DNA of 64,000 nt. It comes from Streptomyces sp. SID13031 (lineage in GTDB: Bacteria > Actinomycetota > Actinomycetes > Propionibacteriales > Kribbellaceae). The first letter of the stretch is position 1, and each line of letters starts with the position of its first letter. A model generated the notes under the pieces. That model did no database searches, was not told the origin of the DNA, and saw only the letters and a program-made list of their open reading frames with translations. Shown one piece after another: positions 17,718 to 25,976 of this stretch. The stretch lies in NCBI RefSeq assembly GCF_010548305.1, contig NZ_JAAGLV010000009.1, positions 186,001-250,000 of the forward strand. Reading direction: 5' to 3'. A program made the translations under genes and the position numbers.

Positions 17718-18308
17718 ATGACTGTCGTGCGCGCACTGGCCAGGCCGTTGCTGTCCACCATTTTCGTCGTCCAGGGCCTGAAAGCGATCCGGGACCCCGA
17801 GCCGCACGTAGCGAAGGCTCAGCCGGTCGCCGATCGCTTCATCCCGCTGATCCAGAAAGTGGCGCCACAGCAACTCGGCGACCGGATCCCGGAGAGTACT
17901 GCGAACCTCGTCCGCCTCAACGGCGCTGCCCAACTGCTCGGTGGGCTTGCGCTCGCGACCGGCAAGGGACGGCGGCTCGGCGCCGTACTGCTGGCCGGAT
18001 CGCTGGTGCCGACGACGCTGGCCGGGCACTCGTTCTGGCAGGAGACCGACAAGGCTGCCAAGGCAGCTCAGAAGGTCCAGTTCATGAAGAACCTGGGCAT
18101 CATGGGCGGCCTGCTGCTCGCCGCGGTCGACACCGAGGGCAAGCCCGGCGTCGCCTGGCGGGCCAGCCACGGCGCCAAGGCAGCCAAACGCGAGACCAAG
18201 CGCGGCGCGAGGCTCGCCAAGCGGGAGACGAAGCAGTTCGCCCGAACCGCCAAACGCGAGGCAAAACACGCAGCAAGCCTGGCAAGAGCCGAACTCCCCT
18301 TCGGCTGA
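17718..18308 (+). CDS. DoxX-family membrane protein with Lys/Arg-rich repeat tail
   Basis: 196 residues. The first ~140 form a four-helix DoxX-like membrane domain (RPLLSTIFVVQGLKAIRDPE; LNGAAQLLGGLALATGKG; LAGHSFWQE; NLGIMGGLLLAAVDTEGKPG). The last ~50 are a charged, helical, repeated tail (AAKRETKRGARLAKRETKQF then KREAKHA) whose RETK units recur about every 12 residues. It may bind nucleic acid, phospholipid head groups or cell-wall polymer. AGGAG lies 5 bases before the ATG. It stands alone between the importer operon and aroA. Confidence 0.8.
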   Translation: MTVVRALARPLLSTIFVVQGLKAIRDPEPHVAKAQPVADRFIPLIQKVAPQQLGDRIPESTANLVRLNGAAQLLGGLALATGKGRRLGAVLLAGSLVPTTLAGHSFWQETDKAAKAAQKVQFMKNLGIMGGLLLAAVDTEGKPGVAWRASHGAKAAKRETKRGARLAKRETKQFARTAKREAKHAASLARAELPFG

Positions 18309-18398
18309 CCGCCCGGCGCAGCCCGGATCGTCACTTCGGGATCTTCGGACTCGGGGCACTAGGCTCGGGGCGGAATCATCCGTAGAGCTGGGAGTGAG

Positions 18399-19685
18399 AT
18401 GGCTGGGAACGGGATGGAAGGGCAGCAGCGCTGGCCGGCACCGTTGGCTGAGGGTGCGGTGAGTGGGCGGGTGACCGTTCCCGGGTCGAAGTCGATCAGC
18501 AACCGGGCGCTCGTGCTCGCCGCGATCGCCGACGGTCCGTCCACGCTGTCGGGGTTGCTCATTGCCCGCGACACCGGGCTGATGCGTACCGCTCTCGTCT
18601 CCCTCGGCGTCGCCATCACCGAGCAGGACGGCCTAGTCACCGTCTCCCCGGGCTCGCTCAAAGGCCCGGCGAGCGTCGACTGCGGGCTGGCCGGCACCGT
18701 GATGCGCTTCGTTCCGCCGGTGGCCGCGCTGGCCGACGGCGAGATCGCGTTCGACGGCGACCTGTACGCCCGCGAGCGCCCGATGGACGTCATCCTCGGC
18801 GCACTGCGTGCCCTCGGCGTACAGATCGAGGACCACGGCACCGGCCGCATGCCGTACGCCGTGAGCGGCACCGGCGCGGTCCGCGGCGGCAAGGTGACTC
18901 TGGACGCGTCCGGGTCGAGCCAGTTCGTCTCGGCCCTGCTGCTGGCCGGAGCCCGGTACGACGAGGGCGTCGATATCCTGCATGACGGCAAACCCGTACC
19001 GTCGCAGCCGCATCTCGACATGTCCGTCGCGATGCTGCGCGAGCGTGGTGTCCAGGTCGACGACAGCCAACCCAATCGCTGGATCGTTGCTCCCGGCCCC
19101 ATCCGCGCCCTCGACACCGCGATCGAGCCCGACCTGTCCAACGCGGCGCCGTTCCTGGCCGCCGCGATCGTCACCGGTGGCGAGGTGACCGTGACCGGCT
19201 GGCCGGCTCACACCACCCAGCCCGGCGGCCAGCTCCCCGACATCTTCACCCGCTTCGGCGCCGAGGTCACGCTCACCGATGGCGAGCTGACCGTCCGCGG
19301 CGCCGGCCGGATCCAGGGCGTCGACCTCGACCTGAGCGAGGTGGGCGAGCTGTCGCCGGTGCTCGCCGCTGTCGCCGCGCTCGCCGACGGACCGTCGTAC
19401 CTGCGCGGCATCGCACACCTTCGCAACCACGAGACGGACCGGCTGGCCGCGCTCGAGACCGAGCTCAACGCGCTCGGCGGCGACGTCAACCAGACCCCCG
19501 ACGGGCTGGAGATTCGCCCGAAACCCTTGCATGGTGGGCTTTTCGGCACCTACCACGATCACCGGATGGCGCATGCCGCCGCCGTACTAGGCCTTGCCGT
19601 GGCCGGTCTGGAGATCGAGAACATCGCAACGACGGCCAAAACCCTGCCCGAGTTTCCGCAACTCTGGTCGGCGCTGGTGAGCTGA
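18399..19685 (+). CDS. aroA: 3-phosphoshikimate 1-carboxyvinyltransferase (EPSP synthase)
   Basis: 428 residues. Transfers the enolpyruvyl group of PEP to shikimate 3-phosphate in aromatic amino acid synthesis (cytosol). The diagnostic VPGSKSISNRALVLAA motif is at ~residues 27-42, the PEP/glyphosate region DCGLAGTVMRF, ERPMD, DASGSSQFVSALLLA, and the C-terminal HLRNHETDRLAAL and YHDHRMAHAA. Length is normal. The stop overlaps the rsgA start (TGATG), the usual actinobacterial aroA-rsgA arrangement. Confidence 0.97.
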   Translation: MAGNGMEGQQRWPAPLAEGAVSGRVTVPGSKSISNRALVLAAIADGPSTLSGLLIARDTGLMRTALVSLGVAITEQDGLVTVSPGSLKGPASVDCGLAGTVMRFVPPVAALADGEIAFDGDLYARERPMDVILGALRALGVQIEDHGTGRMPYAVSGTGAVRGGKVTLDASGSSQFVSALLLAGARYDEGVDILHDGKPVPSQPHLDMSVAMLRERGVQVDDSQPNRWIVAPGPIRALDTAIEPDLSNAAPFLAAAIVTGGEVTVTGWPAHTTQPGGQLPDIFTRFGAEVTLTDGELTVRGAGRIQGVDLDLSEVGELSPVLAAVAALADGPSYLRGIAHLRNHETDRLAALETELNALGGDVNQTPDGLEIRPKPLHGGLFGTYHDHRMAHAAAVLGLAVAGLEIENIATTAKTLPEFPQLWSALVS

Positions 19686-20677
19686 TGTCGAAGTACGACG
19701 AGGAAGCCAAGTACGACCGTCCCAAGCGCCACACCCGGCCGCGGACCAAGGACCGGCCGACGTACGACAACGCCGTCATCGGCTTCGTGATCACCCGCGA
19801 CCGCGGCCGCTACACCTGCTGGGTGGGCGAATCGGATCGCGTGGTGACGGCGATGAAGGCGCGCCAGCTCGGCCGCAAGGGCGTCATCGTCGGCGACCTG
19901 GTCAAGCTCGACGGCGACGCCACCGGCGACAAGGACACGCTGGCCCGGATCGTCGAGGTGCTCCCCCGCAAGACGCTGCTGCGCCGCTCCGCCGATGACG
20001 ACGACCCGGTCGAGCGGCCGCTGGTCGCCAACGCCGACCAGCTCGTCATCGTCGTCTCGGTGGCCAATCCGGAGCCGCGGACGAGACTGATCGACCGCTT
20101 CCTGGTCGCGGCGTACGACGCGGGCATGCGACCGCTGCTCTGCCTGACCAAGACCGACCTGGCCGACCCCGATCCGCTGCTCTCGATCTACCGGCCGCTC
20201 GGCGTCGAGTCCGTCGCCACCCAGCACAACGGCGATCTCAGCGAGCTGGCCGAGCAGTTGCGCGACCGGACGAGCATGATGGTCGGCCACTCGGGCGTCG
20301 GCAAGTCGACGCTGGTCAACGCTCTCGTGCCCGGTACCAACCGCGCGATCGGCGTGGTGAACGACAACACCGGTCGCGGGCGGCACACGTCGACGAGCGC
20401 GCTGCTGCTCCGGCTGCCCGACGGCGGCTGGATCGTGGACACGCCTGGGATCCGGTCGTTCGGGCTGGCGCACGTGCAGCCGGATCAGCTGATCCACGCG
20501 TTCGGCGACCTGGCCGAGGAGACGCGCGACTGCCCGCGCGGCTGCACGCACTCCGAGACCGAGCCCAACTGCGCCCTCGACGAGGCGGTCGAGGCGGGCC
20601 GCATCGACCCCGAACGGGTCGCCTCCTTCCGCCGCCTCCTGGCGAGCCGCGAAGGCCGCGACCTGGAGACCACCTAG
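19685..20677 (+). CDS. rsgA: ribosome small subunit-dependent GTPase RsgA
   Basis: 330 residues of the circularly permuted GTPase that helps 30S maturation. An N-terminal OB-like domain is followed by G4 (LTKTD) before G1 (GHSGVGKSTLVN), G2/switch (GRGRHTSTSA) and G3 (DTPGIRSFG). A C-terminal zinc-knuckle helix (CPRGCTHSETEPNC) follows. The extra lysine/arginine-rich N-terminus is typical of actinobacterial members. Coupled to aroA by a one-base overlap. Confidence 0.96.
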   Translation: MSKYDEEAKYDRPKRHTRPRTKDRPTYDNAVIGFVITRDRGRYTCWVGESDRVVTAMKARQLGRKGVIVGDLVKLDGDATGDKDTLARIVEVLPRKTLLRRSADDDDPVERPLVANADQLVIVVSVANPEPRTRLIDRFLVAAYDAGMRPLLCLTKTDLADPDPLLSIYRPLGVESVATQHNGDLSELAEQLRDRTSMMVGHSGVGKSTLVNALVPGTNRAIGVVNDNTGRGRHTSTSALLLRLPDGGWIVDTPGIRSFGLAHVQPDQLIHAFGDLAEETRDCPRGCTHSETEPNCALDEAVEAGRIDPERVASFRRLLASREGRDLETT

Positions 20678-20781
20678 CCGGACCGCCACCACACACCAAC
20701 CTCCTCCGGAGCCGCTGAACCGAGCGTCTCCAGGCGGAGCACAGCGTGCGTGAGCAGAGTTGGTGTGTGATGGCGGTCCGG
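20678..20781. repeat. 23-bp inverted repeat between convergent genes
   Basis: The arm at 20678-20700 (starting CCGGACCGCCACC) and the arm at 20759-20781 (ending GGCGGTCCGG) are reverse complements with one mismatch, separated by 58 bases. The left arm begins immediately after the rsgA stop. The DUF2231 gene ends 27 bases beyond the right arm on the other strand. It may be a bidirectional terminator, but the arms are long and the loop large for that, so a small mobile or RNA element is an alternative. Confidence 0.75.
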
Positions 20782-20808
20782 GACGCGTCCCGGGGTTCGG
20801 CGTGCGAG

Positions 20809-21303
20809 CTACTTGGGCGGGAGCTGGCCGTCCCAGACCGCCTTGGCGCCGGCGTCGCCGGTGCGGATGGTCTGGATGATGACCAGGACGCCGATGACCA
20901 CGATCGCCGCGCTGGTCAGCAGCTCCAGCGGGCGGCTCTTGGTTGCCTTGGCGCCCTTTCCGCTGGCCAGCGCGGACGGCCCGGCGAGCAGCAGGAAGGC
21001 CGCCACGGCGGCCAGCGCGAAGATCAGCACGATCCAGAACAGCACGTCGCCCCGGTCCTGGTGGACCTTGACCAGTGGCTGCAGTTGCGGGACCGCGGCA
21101 ACGAACGCCTCACCGCTCTCCTTGGCCACGAACGCGCAGACGAGCGACCCGATCCCGAGCAGCAGCGTCGGCCAGCGCAGCAGCCAGCGCCACTTGGGCA
21201 CCAGCGCGTAGACGATCGCGGTCAGCGCGGCGACCGGCAGCAGCAGTACCGTCAGGTGGATCACCAGGACGTGAAGCGGAAGATCCCCGAAGCGCTCGAA
21301 CAT
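20809..21303 (-). CDS. DUF2231-like four-helix membrane protein
   Basis: 164 residues with four hydrophobic segments (HLTVLLLPVAALTAIVYALV; WPTLLLGIGSLVCAFVA; ILVF-type LFWIVLIFALAAVAAFLLLA; AAIVVIGVLVIIQTI) and conserved histidines in the first (LPLHVLVIHL) and third (VHQDRGD) regions, as in DUF2231 proteins. Function unknown. The ATG at 21303 has GGAGG 4 bases upstream. Convergent with rsgA and divergent from hisN. Confidence 0.82.
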   Translation of the reverse strand: MFERFGDLPLHVLVIHLTVLLLPVAALTAIVYALVPKWRWLLRWPTLLLGIGSLVCAFVAKESGEAFVAAVPQLQPLVKVHQDRGDVLFWIVLIFALAAVAAFLLLAGPSALASGKGAKATKSRPLELLTSAAIVVIGVLVIIQTIRTGDAGAKAVWDGQLPPK

Positions 21304-21455
21304 GACGCCTCCAGCAGTCGTTGTCTTCTGAACACTAGTGTCACGTTCAATCACCCCGGATGGTTCAACCCGAGCCGAGACCGACTCGCAACCTTCGGCC
21401 CGGCCCAGCCCAGCCCGCGGTACGGGCGCACCTGTTGAGTGGTCAGGCGGCAGGC

Positions 21456-21461
21456 TAGCCT
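21456..21461 (+). promoter_or_regulatory. -10 element (TAGCCT) for leaderless hisN
   Basis: TAGCCT fits the actinobacterial TANNNT -10 box and lies 7 bases before the ATG, so transcription would begin at or next to the start codon. No Shine-Dalgarno is present, which agrees with a leaderless message. Confidence 0.5.
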
Positions 21462-21468
21462 TCCGGTC

Positions 21469-22248
21469 ATGCCCTCGCACACCGACGACTTGCGGCTCGC
21501 CCACATCCTGGCGGATGACGCCGACTCCACCACGATGGACCGCTACAAGGCGCTCGACCTGCACGTCGCGACCAAGCCGGATCTCACCCCGGTGAGCGAG
21601 TCCGACCGCAAGGTCGAGGACGTGATGCGCAAGACGCTGTCCCGGGCCCGGCCGCGGGACGCGTTCGTCGGCGAGGAGGAGGGCACCACCGGCTGGGGCG
21701 TGCGCCGCTGGGTGGTCGACCCGATCGACGGCACCAAGAACTACATCCGCGGCGTCCCCGTCTGGGCCACCCTGATCAGCCTGATGATCGAGGACCAGGT
21801 CGTCGTCGGCGTCGTCTCCGCGCCCGCTCTCGGCCGCCGCTGGTGGGCGTCGTACGGCGACGGCGCGTGGACCGGTCGCGCGCTGATGTCCGCCCAGCCG
21901 TGCCGGGTCAGCGACGTCGCCACGATCGAGGACGCCTCGTTGTCGTACTCCTCGCTGAAGGGCTGGGAGAAGCTCGGCAAGAAGGACCAGTTCGCCGACC
22001 TGATGGAGTCGACCTGGCGCACCCGCGCGTACGGCGACTTCTGGTCGTACATGCTGGTCGCCGAAGGCGCTGTCGACATCGCGGCCGAGCCCGAACTCAA
22101 CCTGTACGACATGGCCGCGCTGGCCATCATCGTCGACGAGGCCGGCGGCAAGTTCACCTCCGTCGACGGCACTCCCGGCCCCACCGGCCCCAACGCCGTA
22201 GCCACCAACGGCCGCCTCCACGACGAAGTACTCCGCCGCCTCGCCTAG
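21469..22248 (+). CDS. hisN: histidinol-phosphatase (inositol monophosphatase family)
   Basis: 259 residues of the Mg-dependent IMPase superfamily: DLTPVSESDRKVED, GEEEG (metal Glu), WVVDPIDGTKNYIRG (metal Asp pair), and the C-terminal YDMAALAIIVDEAGGKF. Actinobacterial hisN proteins of this type sit near aroA-rsgA and dephosphorylate histidinol phosphate. A generic inositol- or sugar-phosphatase is the alternative. The start follows the leaderless promoter; an upstream GTG at 21439 is not needed. Confidence 0.88.
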   Translation: MPSHTDDLRLAHILADDADSTTMDRYKALDLHVATKPDLTPVSESDRKVEDVMRKTLSRARPRDAFVGEEEGTTGWGVRRWVVDPIDGTKNYIRGVPVWATLISLMIEDQVVVGVVSAPALGRRWWASYGDGAWTGRALMSAQPCRVSDVATIEDASLSYSSLKGWEKLGKKDQFADLMESTWRTRAYGDFWSYMLVAEGAVDIAAEPELNLYDMAALAIIVDEAGGKFTSVDGTPGPTGPNAVATNGRLHDEVLRRLA

Positions 22249-22313
22249 CTCGCACGCGCTTCAGCGAGCGGCGATCAGCCAAGCCGGAGCGGGCGGTGGT
22301 ACCGGTGATCGCC

Positions 22314-22319
22314 TAAAGT
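22314..22319 (+). promoter_or_regulatory. -10 element (TAAAGT) for the methyltransferase gene
   Basis: TAAAGT puts the likely transcript start near 22326, after the GTG at 22321. This excludes that GTG and supports the ATG at 22360 with its GGAAGGG ribosome site. Confidence 0.5.
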
Positions 22320-22359
22320 AGTGGCGTTCGGACCAGGCGTACCGGAAGGGCAGGCTGCG

Positions 22360-23184
22360 ATGGGTGAAGTAGGCGGCAAGGGCGGCGAGGGCGTCGTGAT
22401 TCCCGGCGTCGACACGACCAAGCCGAGTATCGCCCGGACCTACGACTACCTGCTCGGCGGCAAGGACAACTTCGCCGTCGACCGGGCCCTCGGGGACAAG
22501 TTCATCACCGGCCTGCCGGGGTCGCAGGCGATTGCCTTCGACAACCGTGGCGCGCTGATCCGGGCGGTCCGGGAGATCGTCCGGACCACCAAGGTGCGGC
22601 AGTTCCTCGACCTCGGCAGCGGATTGCCGACGGCGGACAACGTGCACCAGGTCGCCCAGCGGCACGCGCCGGAGACCAAGGTCGTCTACGTCGACAACGA
22701 CCCGGTGGTGCTCGCGCACGGCCGCGCGCTGCTCGCCGAGAACGAGAACACCGCGGTCTTCCAGGCCGATCTGCGCGATCCCAAGTCGATCTACGACAGC
22801 CCCGAGACCAGGGCGATGATCGACTTCGGCAAACCCGTCGCGGTCATCCTCAGCGCGGTGCTGCACCACCTCAACGACGACGAGGACCCGGCCGCCATCG
22901 TGCAGTTCTGGTACGACCGGGTGCCGTCCGGCAGCTACTTCTTCATCAGCCACTTCCGCAGCGAGAACGACCCGCGCAGCGCCGAGATGCAAGCGGTGCT
23001 GCAAGGCTCGCTCGGCCGCGGCCGGTGGCGGACCAACGAGGAGATCCTCGGGCTGTTCGGCGACGGGCTGACCGTGCTCGAGCCGGGCATCGTGGCGTCG
23101 ATCGAGTGGCGCCCGGACAAGCCCGTCGACGACCTCAGCGACTGGTCCCGGCTGATCGCCACCGCGCTGGCCGTCAAGCCTTGA
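22360..23184 (+). CDS. SAM-dependent methyltransferase, DUF574/Methyltransf_19 type
   Basis: 274 residues of the actinomycete-typical family with the N-terminal signature PSIARTYDYLLGGKDNFAVDRA, the SAM-binding FLDLGSGLPTADNVH, VYVDNDPVVLAHG and LSAVLHHLNDDEDP. Members occur in many copies in actinomycetes and their substrates are mostly unknown. The gene is convergent with the MFS gene and their 3' ends overlap by 11 bases. Confidence 0.92.
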   Translation: MGEVGGKGGEGVVIPGVDTTKPSIARTYDYLLGGKDNFAVDRALGDKFITGLPGSQAIAFDNRGALIRAVREIVRTTKVRQFLDLGSGLPTADNVHQVAQRHAPETKVVYVDNDPVVLAHGRALLAENENTAVFQADLRDPKSIYDSPETRAMIDFGKPVAVILSAVLHHLNDDEDPAAIVQFWYDRVPSGSYFFISHFRSENDPRSAEMQAVLQGSLGRGRWRTNEEILGLFGDGLTVLEPGIVASIEWRPDKPVDDLSDWSRLIATALAVKP

Positions 23185-24400
23185 CCGAGTCGGTCTGGAC
23201 GCGTTGCAGCCGCCAGACCGACGGCACCAGCAACGTGAGCGCCACGATCACCAGGTGCACGCCGGCGCCGTACAGCTCGACCAGCTTCACACTCGTCACG
23301 GCGGCCAGGTAGCCGACCGCCAGCTGGCCGATCGGCCCGGCGATGAACGACCCGAGCATGTCGTACGACGAGACCCGCGACAGCTTGTCGAGTGGGATGT
23401 GCTGCCCGAGCGCGGTCTCCCAGCCGATCCCGAACAGCTCGAACCCGATCCCGACCACGAACGCGACCCCGGCGACCGCGGCCGTGTACGGCGCCAGCGC
23501 GAGGCACAGGTACATCGGCACGATCGACAACATGCCGAACATCCCGATCCGGACCGGGTACCGCGGCTTGAGCCGGATCATCACGATGCCGCCGACGATC
23601 AGCCCGCCGCCGAAGCTCGCGCTCACCAATCCCCAGCCGATCCGCCCGAAGGTGTCGTCGGCGATCACCGGGCCGAGGATCTGGTAGCACGCGGAGAAGA
23701 TCAGGTTGAGCAGCATGAACGCCGCCACCACGGTCCAGACCCACTGCCGGGAGGCGAACTCGGTCCAGCCCACCCGCAGGTCGTGCAGCACCGACGTGGT
23801 CGAGCGCTCGATCGGCGGCAGCCTCAGCAGGGTGAGCAGGAACGCGCCCAGGAGGAAGGTCACCGCGTCGACGGCCAGCCCGATCCCGGGCCCGGCGAAG
23901 CCGACGATCACACCGGCCACGGCACCGCCCCCGATCATCGCGATCGACCGGGCGAACCCGGACACCGCATTGGCCTGCGGCAACTCGTCGCGGTCCAGGA
24001 TCGACGGCAGGATGCCGACCATGGCCGGCAGCACGAACGCCGAGGCGATGCCGTTCACCGCCTCGATCGCGGCCAGTTGCCAGATCTCCGCGTGGCCGGA
24101 CAGCACCAGTACCGCCGCGAGCGCCTGGGTCAGGCCACTGACCGTGTTCGCGACGATGATCACCAGCTTGCGCGGCAGCCGGTCGGAGATGACGCCGCCG
24201 ATCAGCAGGAAGACGACGTTCGGGATGCTCCGGGCGGCCACCACGATGCCGACGGCACTCGCGGCGTCGGAGACGTCCAGGACCGCGAAAACGAGCGCGA
24301 TCGGGGCGATCGAGGAGCCCAGCACCGAGACGAAGCGGGCGCTGACGAAGATCCGGACGTCGCGGTGCCGCAGTACTGCGAGGTCCTCGCGCCAGCTCAA
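23174..24400 (-). CDS. MFS transporter (DHA/EntS-type efflux)
   Basis: 408 residues and ~12 hydrophobic segments, with the cytoplasmic loop motif DRLPRKLVIIVANTVSG after TM2 and the EntS-like layout of 'FRLLLAG' exporters. Probably effluxes a small molecule by proton antiport; substrate unknown. The start appears to be the TTG at 24400 (sequence SWREDLAVLRHRDVRIF), since no ATG/GTG in frame fits. A TAGCCT box lies ~60 bases upstream on this strand. Confidence 0.88.
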   Translation of the reverse strand: MSWREDLAVLRHRDVRIFVSARFVSVLGSSIAPIALVFAVLDVSDAASAVGIVVAARSIPNVVFLLIGGVISDRLPRKLVIIVANTVSGLTQALAAVLVLSGHAEIWQLAAIEAVNGIASAFVLPAMVGILPSILDRDELPQANAVSGFARSIAMIGGGAVAGVIVGFAGPGIGLAVDAVTFLLGAFLLTLLRLPPIERSTTSVLHDLRVGWTEFASRQWVWTVVAAFMLLNLIFSACYQILGPVIADDTFGRIGWGLVSASFGGGLIVGGIVMIRLKPRYPVRIGMFGMLSIVPMYLCLALAPYTAAVAGVAFVVGIGFELFGIGWETALGQHIPLDKLSRVSSYDMLGSFIAGPIGQLAVGYLAAVTSVKLVELYGAGVHLVIVALTLLVPSVWRLQRVQTDSVKA

Positions 24401-24547
24401 TCCGTCACCGGACGTGACGAGGAGGAGCCGCGGCGGCAGCGGGCGGGACAGGCTACGGTCACCATCCGCATTCTGCCAGACCTGCCGTTCACTGGTTTCA
24501 TTCGCTACCTTTGGGTATTGGACTCTTCTCCACCACCAGGAGGCTCC

Positions 24548-24976
24548 GTGAAGATCAACGACGTACTGCGCGGTAAAGGCAGCAACCAGGTCGTCACCAT
24601 CTCCCCAGAAGCCACCGTCACCGAGCTCCTGGCGCTACTGGCCGAGCACAACGTCGGCGCGCTCGTCGTCAGCGCGGACGGCAGCACGCTGGCCGGTATC
24701 GTCTCCGAACGCGACGTCGTCCGGCTGCTGAACGGTACGCCGGACGCGGGCGAGGTCCGGGTCAGCGCGATCATGACCGAGCAGGTGCACACCTGCGGAC
24801 CCGACGACCTCGTCGACAACCTGATGCGGCTGATGACGGACCGCCGGATCAGGCACGTCCCGGTCGTCGTCGACGGCGCACTGACCGGCATCGTCAGCAT
24901 CGGCGACGTCGTCAAGACCCGGATCGGCGAGCTCGAGTTCGAGCGCGAGCAACTTTCCAACTACATCTCGGGCTGA
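24548..24976 (+). CDS. CBS-domain-pair protein
   Basis: 142 residues: two CBS motifs in tandem (VTELLALLAEHNVGALVVSA ... LAGIVSERDVVRLL; then DNLMRLMTDRRIRHVPVVVD ... LTGIVSIGDVVKTRI) and a short C-terminal helix. CBS pairs bind adenosine nucleotides and usually sense energy state; stand-alone proteins like this lack an obvious effector domain. The GTG start has a near-perfect AGGAGG four bases upstream. Divergent from the MFS gene. Confidence 0.92.
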   Translation: MKINDVLRGKGSNQVVTISPEATVTELLALLAEHNVGALVVSADGSTLAGIVSERDVVRLLNGTPDAGEVRVSAIMTEQVHTCGPDDLVDNLMRLMTDRRIRHVPVVVDGALTGIVSIGDVVKTRIGELEFEREQLSNYISG

Positions 24977-25004
24977 CCTACGGTCGTTTGCTCCTGGCCG
25001 GGTC

Positions 25005-25010
25005 TACATT
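25005..25010 (+). promoter_or_regulatory. -10 element (TACATT), leaderless start
   Basis: TACATT followed by exactly six bases and the ATG of the next gene. There is no ribosome site, so a leaderless mRNA is expected. Confidence 0.55.
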
Positions 25011-25016
25011 CCGTCC

Positions 25017-25910
25017 ATGGAGCCGACACCCCCCGACCAGAACCCGGAACAGCCGCCGCCCGCCGGCGGCGGCTATCCGGGCCCGGGCCAGCCTGCGCCC
25101 GGATACCCGCCCGCCGGACAAGGCGGGTATCCCCCGCCCGCGCCCGGCCAAGGCGTACCACCGGGGTACCCACCGGCCGGTGGAGCTCCCCCGCAAGGCG
25201 GCTACCCGCCGCCGCCCGGCCACTACCCACCGCCTGGCCAGGGTGGTTACCCGCCGCCTGGCCAGGGTGCGTACCCACCGCCTGGGCAGGGCGGTTATCC
25301 GCCGCCGCCCGGGCAGGGTTTCTATCCCTATCCGGGTGGGAACCAGTTGCCGCCGAAGGGCAAGGTGAGCGTTCTCGCCGTGCTCGGGTTCATCTTCGGC
25401 CTGATCTCGATCGTCCCGGTCAGCGTCGTCTTGTCCATCATCGCGCTCGTCCAGATCCCCAAGCAGAATCAGCGCGGCAGAGGCCTGGCCATCGCCGGTC
25501 TGGTGTTGTCCGCGCTGTGGTTGGTCGTCTACATCCTTGCCGCCAACAATGCCGGCGAGCCCGCCCGGGACGCCTCCGGTCAGGTGACCACGACGGTCAA
25601 CACCCGCCCGGACAAGCTCCGGGTCGGCGACTGCGTGACCAGCCTGCAGGCGGGGGAGGTCAAGGACATCAAGGTCCAGCCGTGCGACCAGCCCAACGGT
25701 GGCAAGGTGTTCGCCGTCTTCGACCTCCCGGCCGGCAACTGGCCCGGCCTCGCGGCGGTACAGGCTGCTGCGGAGAAGGGCTGCACCGATCGGTTCAATG
25801 CCTTGAACCAGCAGGCCGACAAGCCGTCGGTCGTCTTCTTCCTGCACCCGGCCGAGGACGGCTGGTCCCGGGGTGACCACGGCACCACCTGCCTGATCGT
25901 CCCCAGGTAG
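25017..25910 (+). CDS. Pro/Gly/Tyr-rich membrane protein with DUF4190 and septum-formation-like domain
   Basis: 297 residues. Residues 1-~110 are repeats of GGYPPPGQ/GYPP type, a disordered cytoplasmic arm. Then come two TMs of DUF4190 type (VSVLAVLGFIFGLISIVPVS; LAIAGLVLSALWLVVYILAA) and an extracytoplasmic domain with DKLRVGDCVTSLQ, VQPCDQPNGGKVFAVFDL, KGCTDRF and TTCLIVP, four Cys as in the Septum_form domain. Proteins like this are common in actinomycetes near division or envelope functions. Exact role unknown. Confidence 0.85.
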   Translation: MEPTPPDQNPEQPPPAGGGYPGPGQPAPGYPPAGQGGYPPPAPGQGVPPGYPPAGGAPPQGGYPPPPGHYPPPGQGGYPPPGQGAYPPPGQGGYPPPPGQGFYPYPGGNQLPPKGKVSVLAVLGFIFGLISIVPVSVVLSIIALVQIPKQNQRGRGLAIAGLVLSALWLVVYILAANNAGEPARDASGQVTTTVNTRPDKLRVGDCVTSLQAGEVKDIKVQPCDQPNGGKVFAVFDLPAGNWPGLAAVQAAAEKGCTDRFNALNQQADKPSVVFFLHPAEDGWSRGDHGTTCLIVPR

Positions 25911-25926
25911 AAGCTCCAGAACAACC

Positions 25927-25957
25927 GCGGGCCCGGCACACGATGTGCCGGGCCCGC
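25927..25957. terminator. strong bidirectional hairpin terminator
   Basis: GCGGGCCCGGCAC (25927-25939), loop ACGAT, GTGCCGGGCCCGC (25945-25957): a perfect 13-bp stem. It is flanked by AACAAC on the left and TTTGTT on the right, so it can serve the convergent genes on either side. Confidence 0.9.
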
Positions 25958-25976
25958 AGTTTGTTCAGCTACCTGT

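Noticed and set aside
17616..20700. tRNA or small RNA genes
   Set aside because: No cloverleaf-like or CCA-ended segment was found in this or other gaps of the window.
23204..24544. Long plus-strand frame leading into the CBS gene
   Set aside because: Antisense to the MFS transporter and highly Gln/Arg/Asp-rich. The real CBS start is the GTG at 24548 with AGGAGG.
25017..25350. Repeats read as a CRISPR or satellite array
   Set aside because: They are in-frame codons for GGYPPPGQ-type protein repeats with no spacers.
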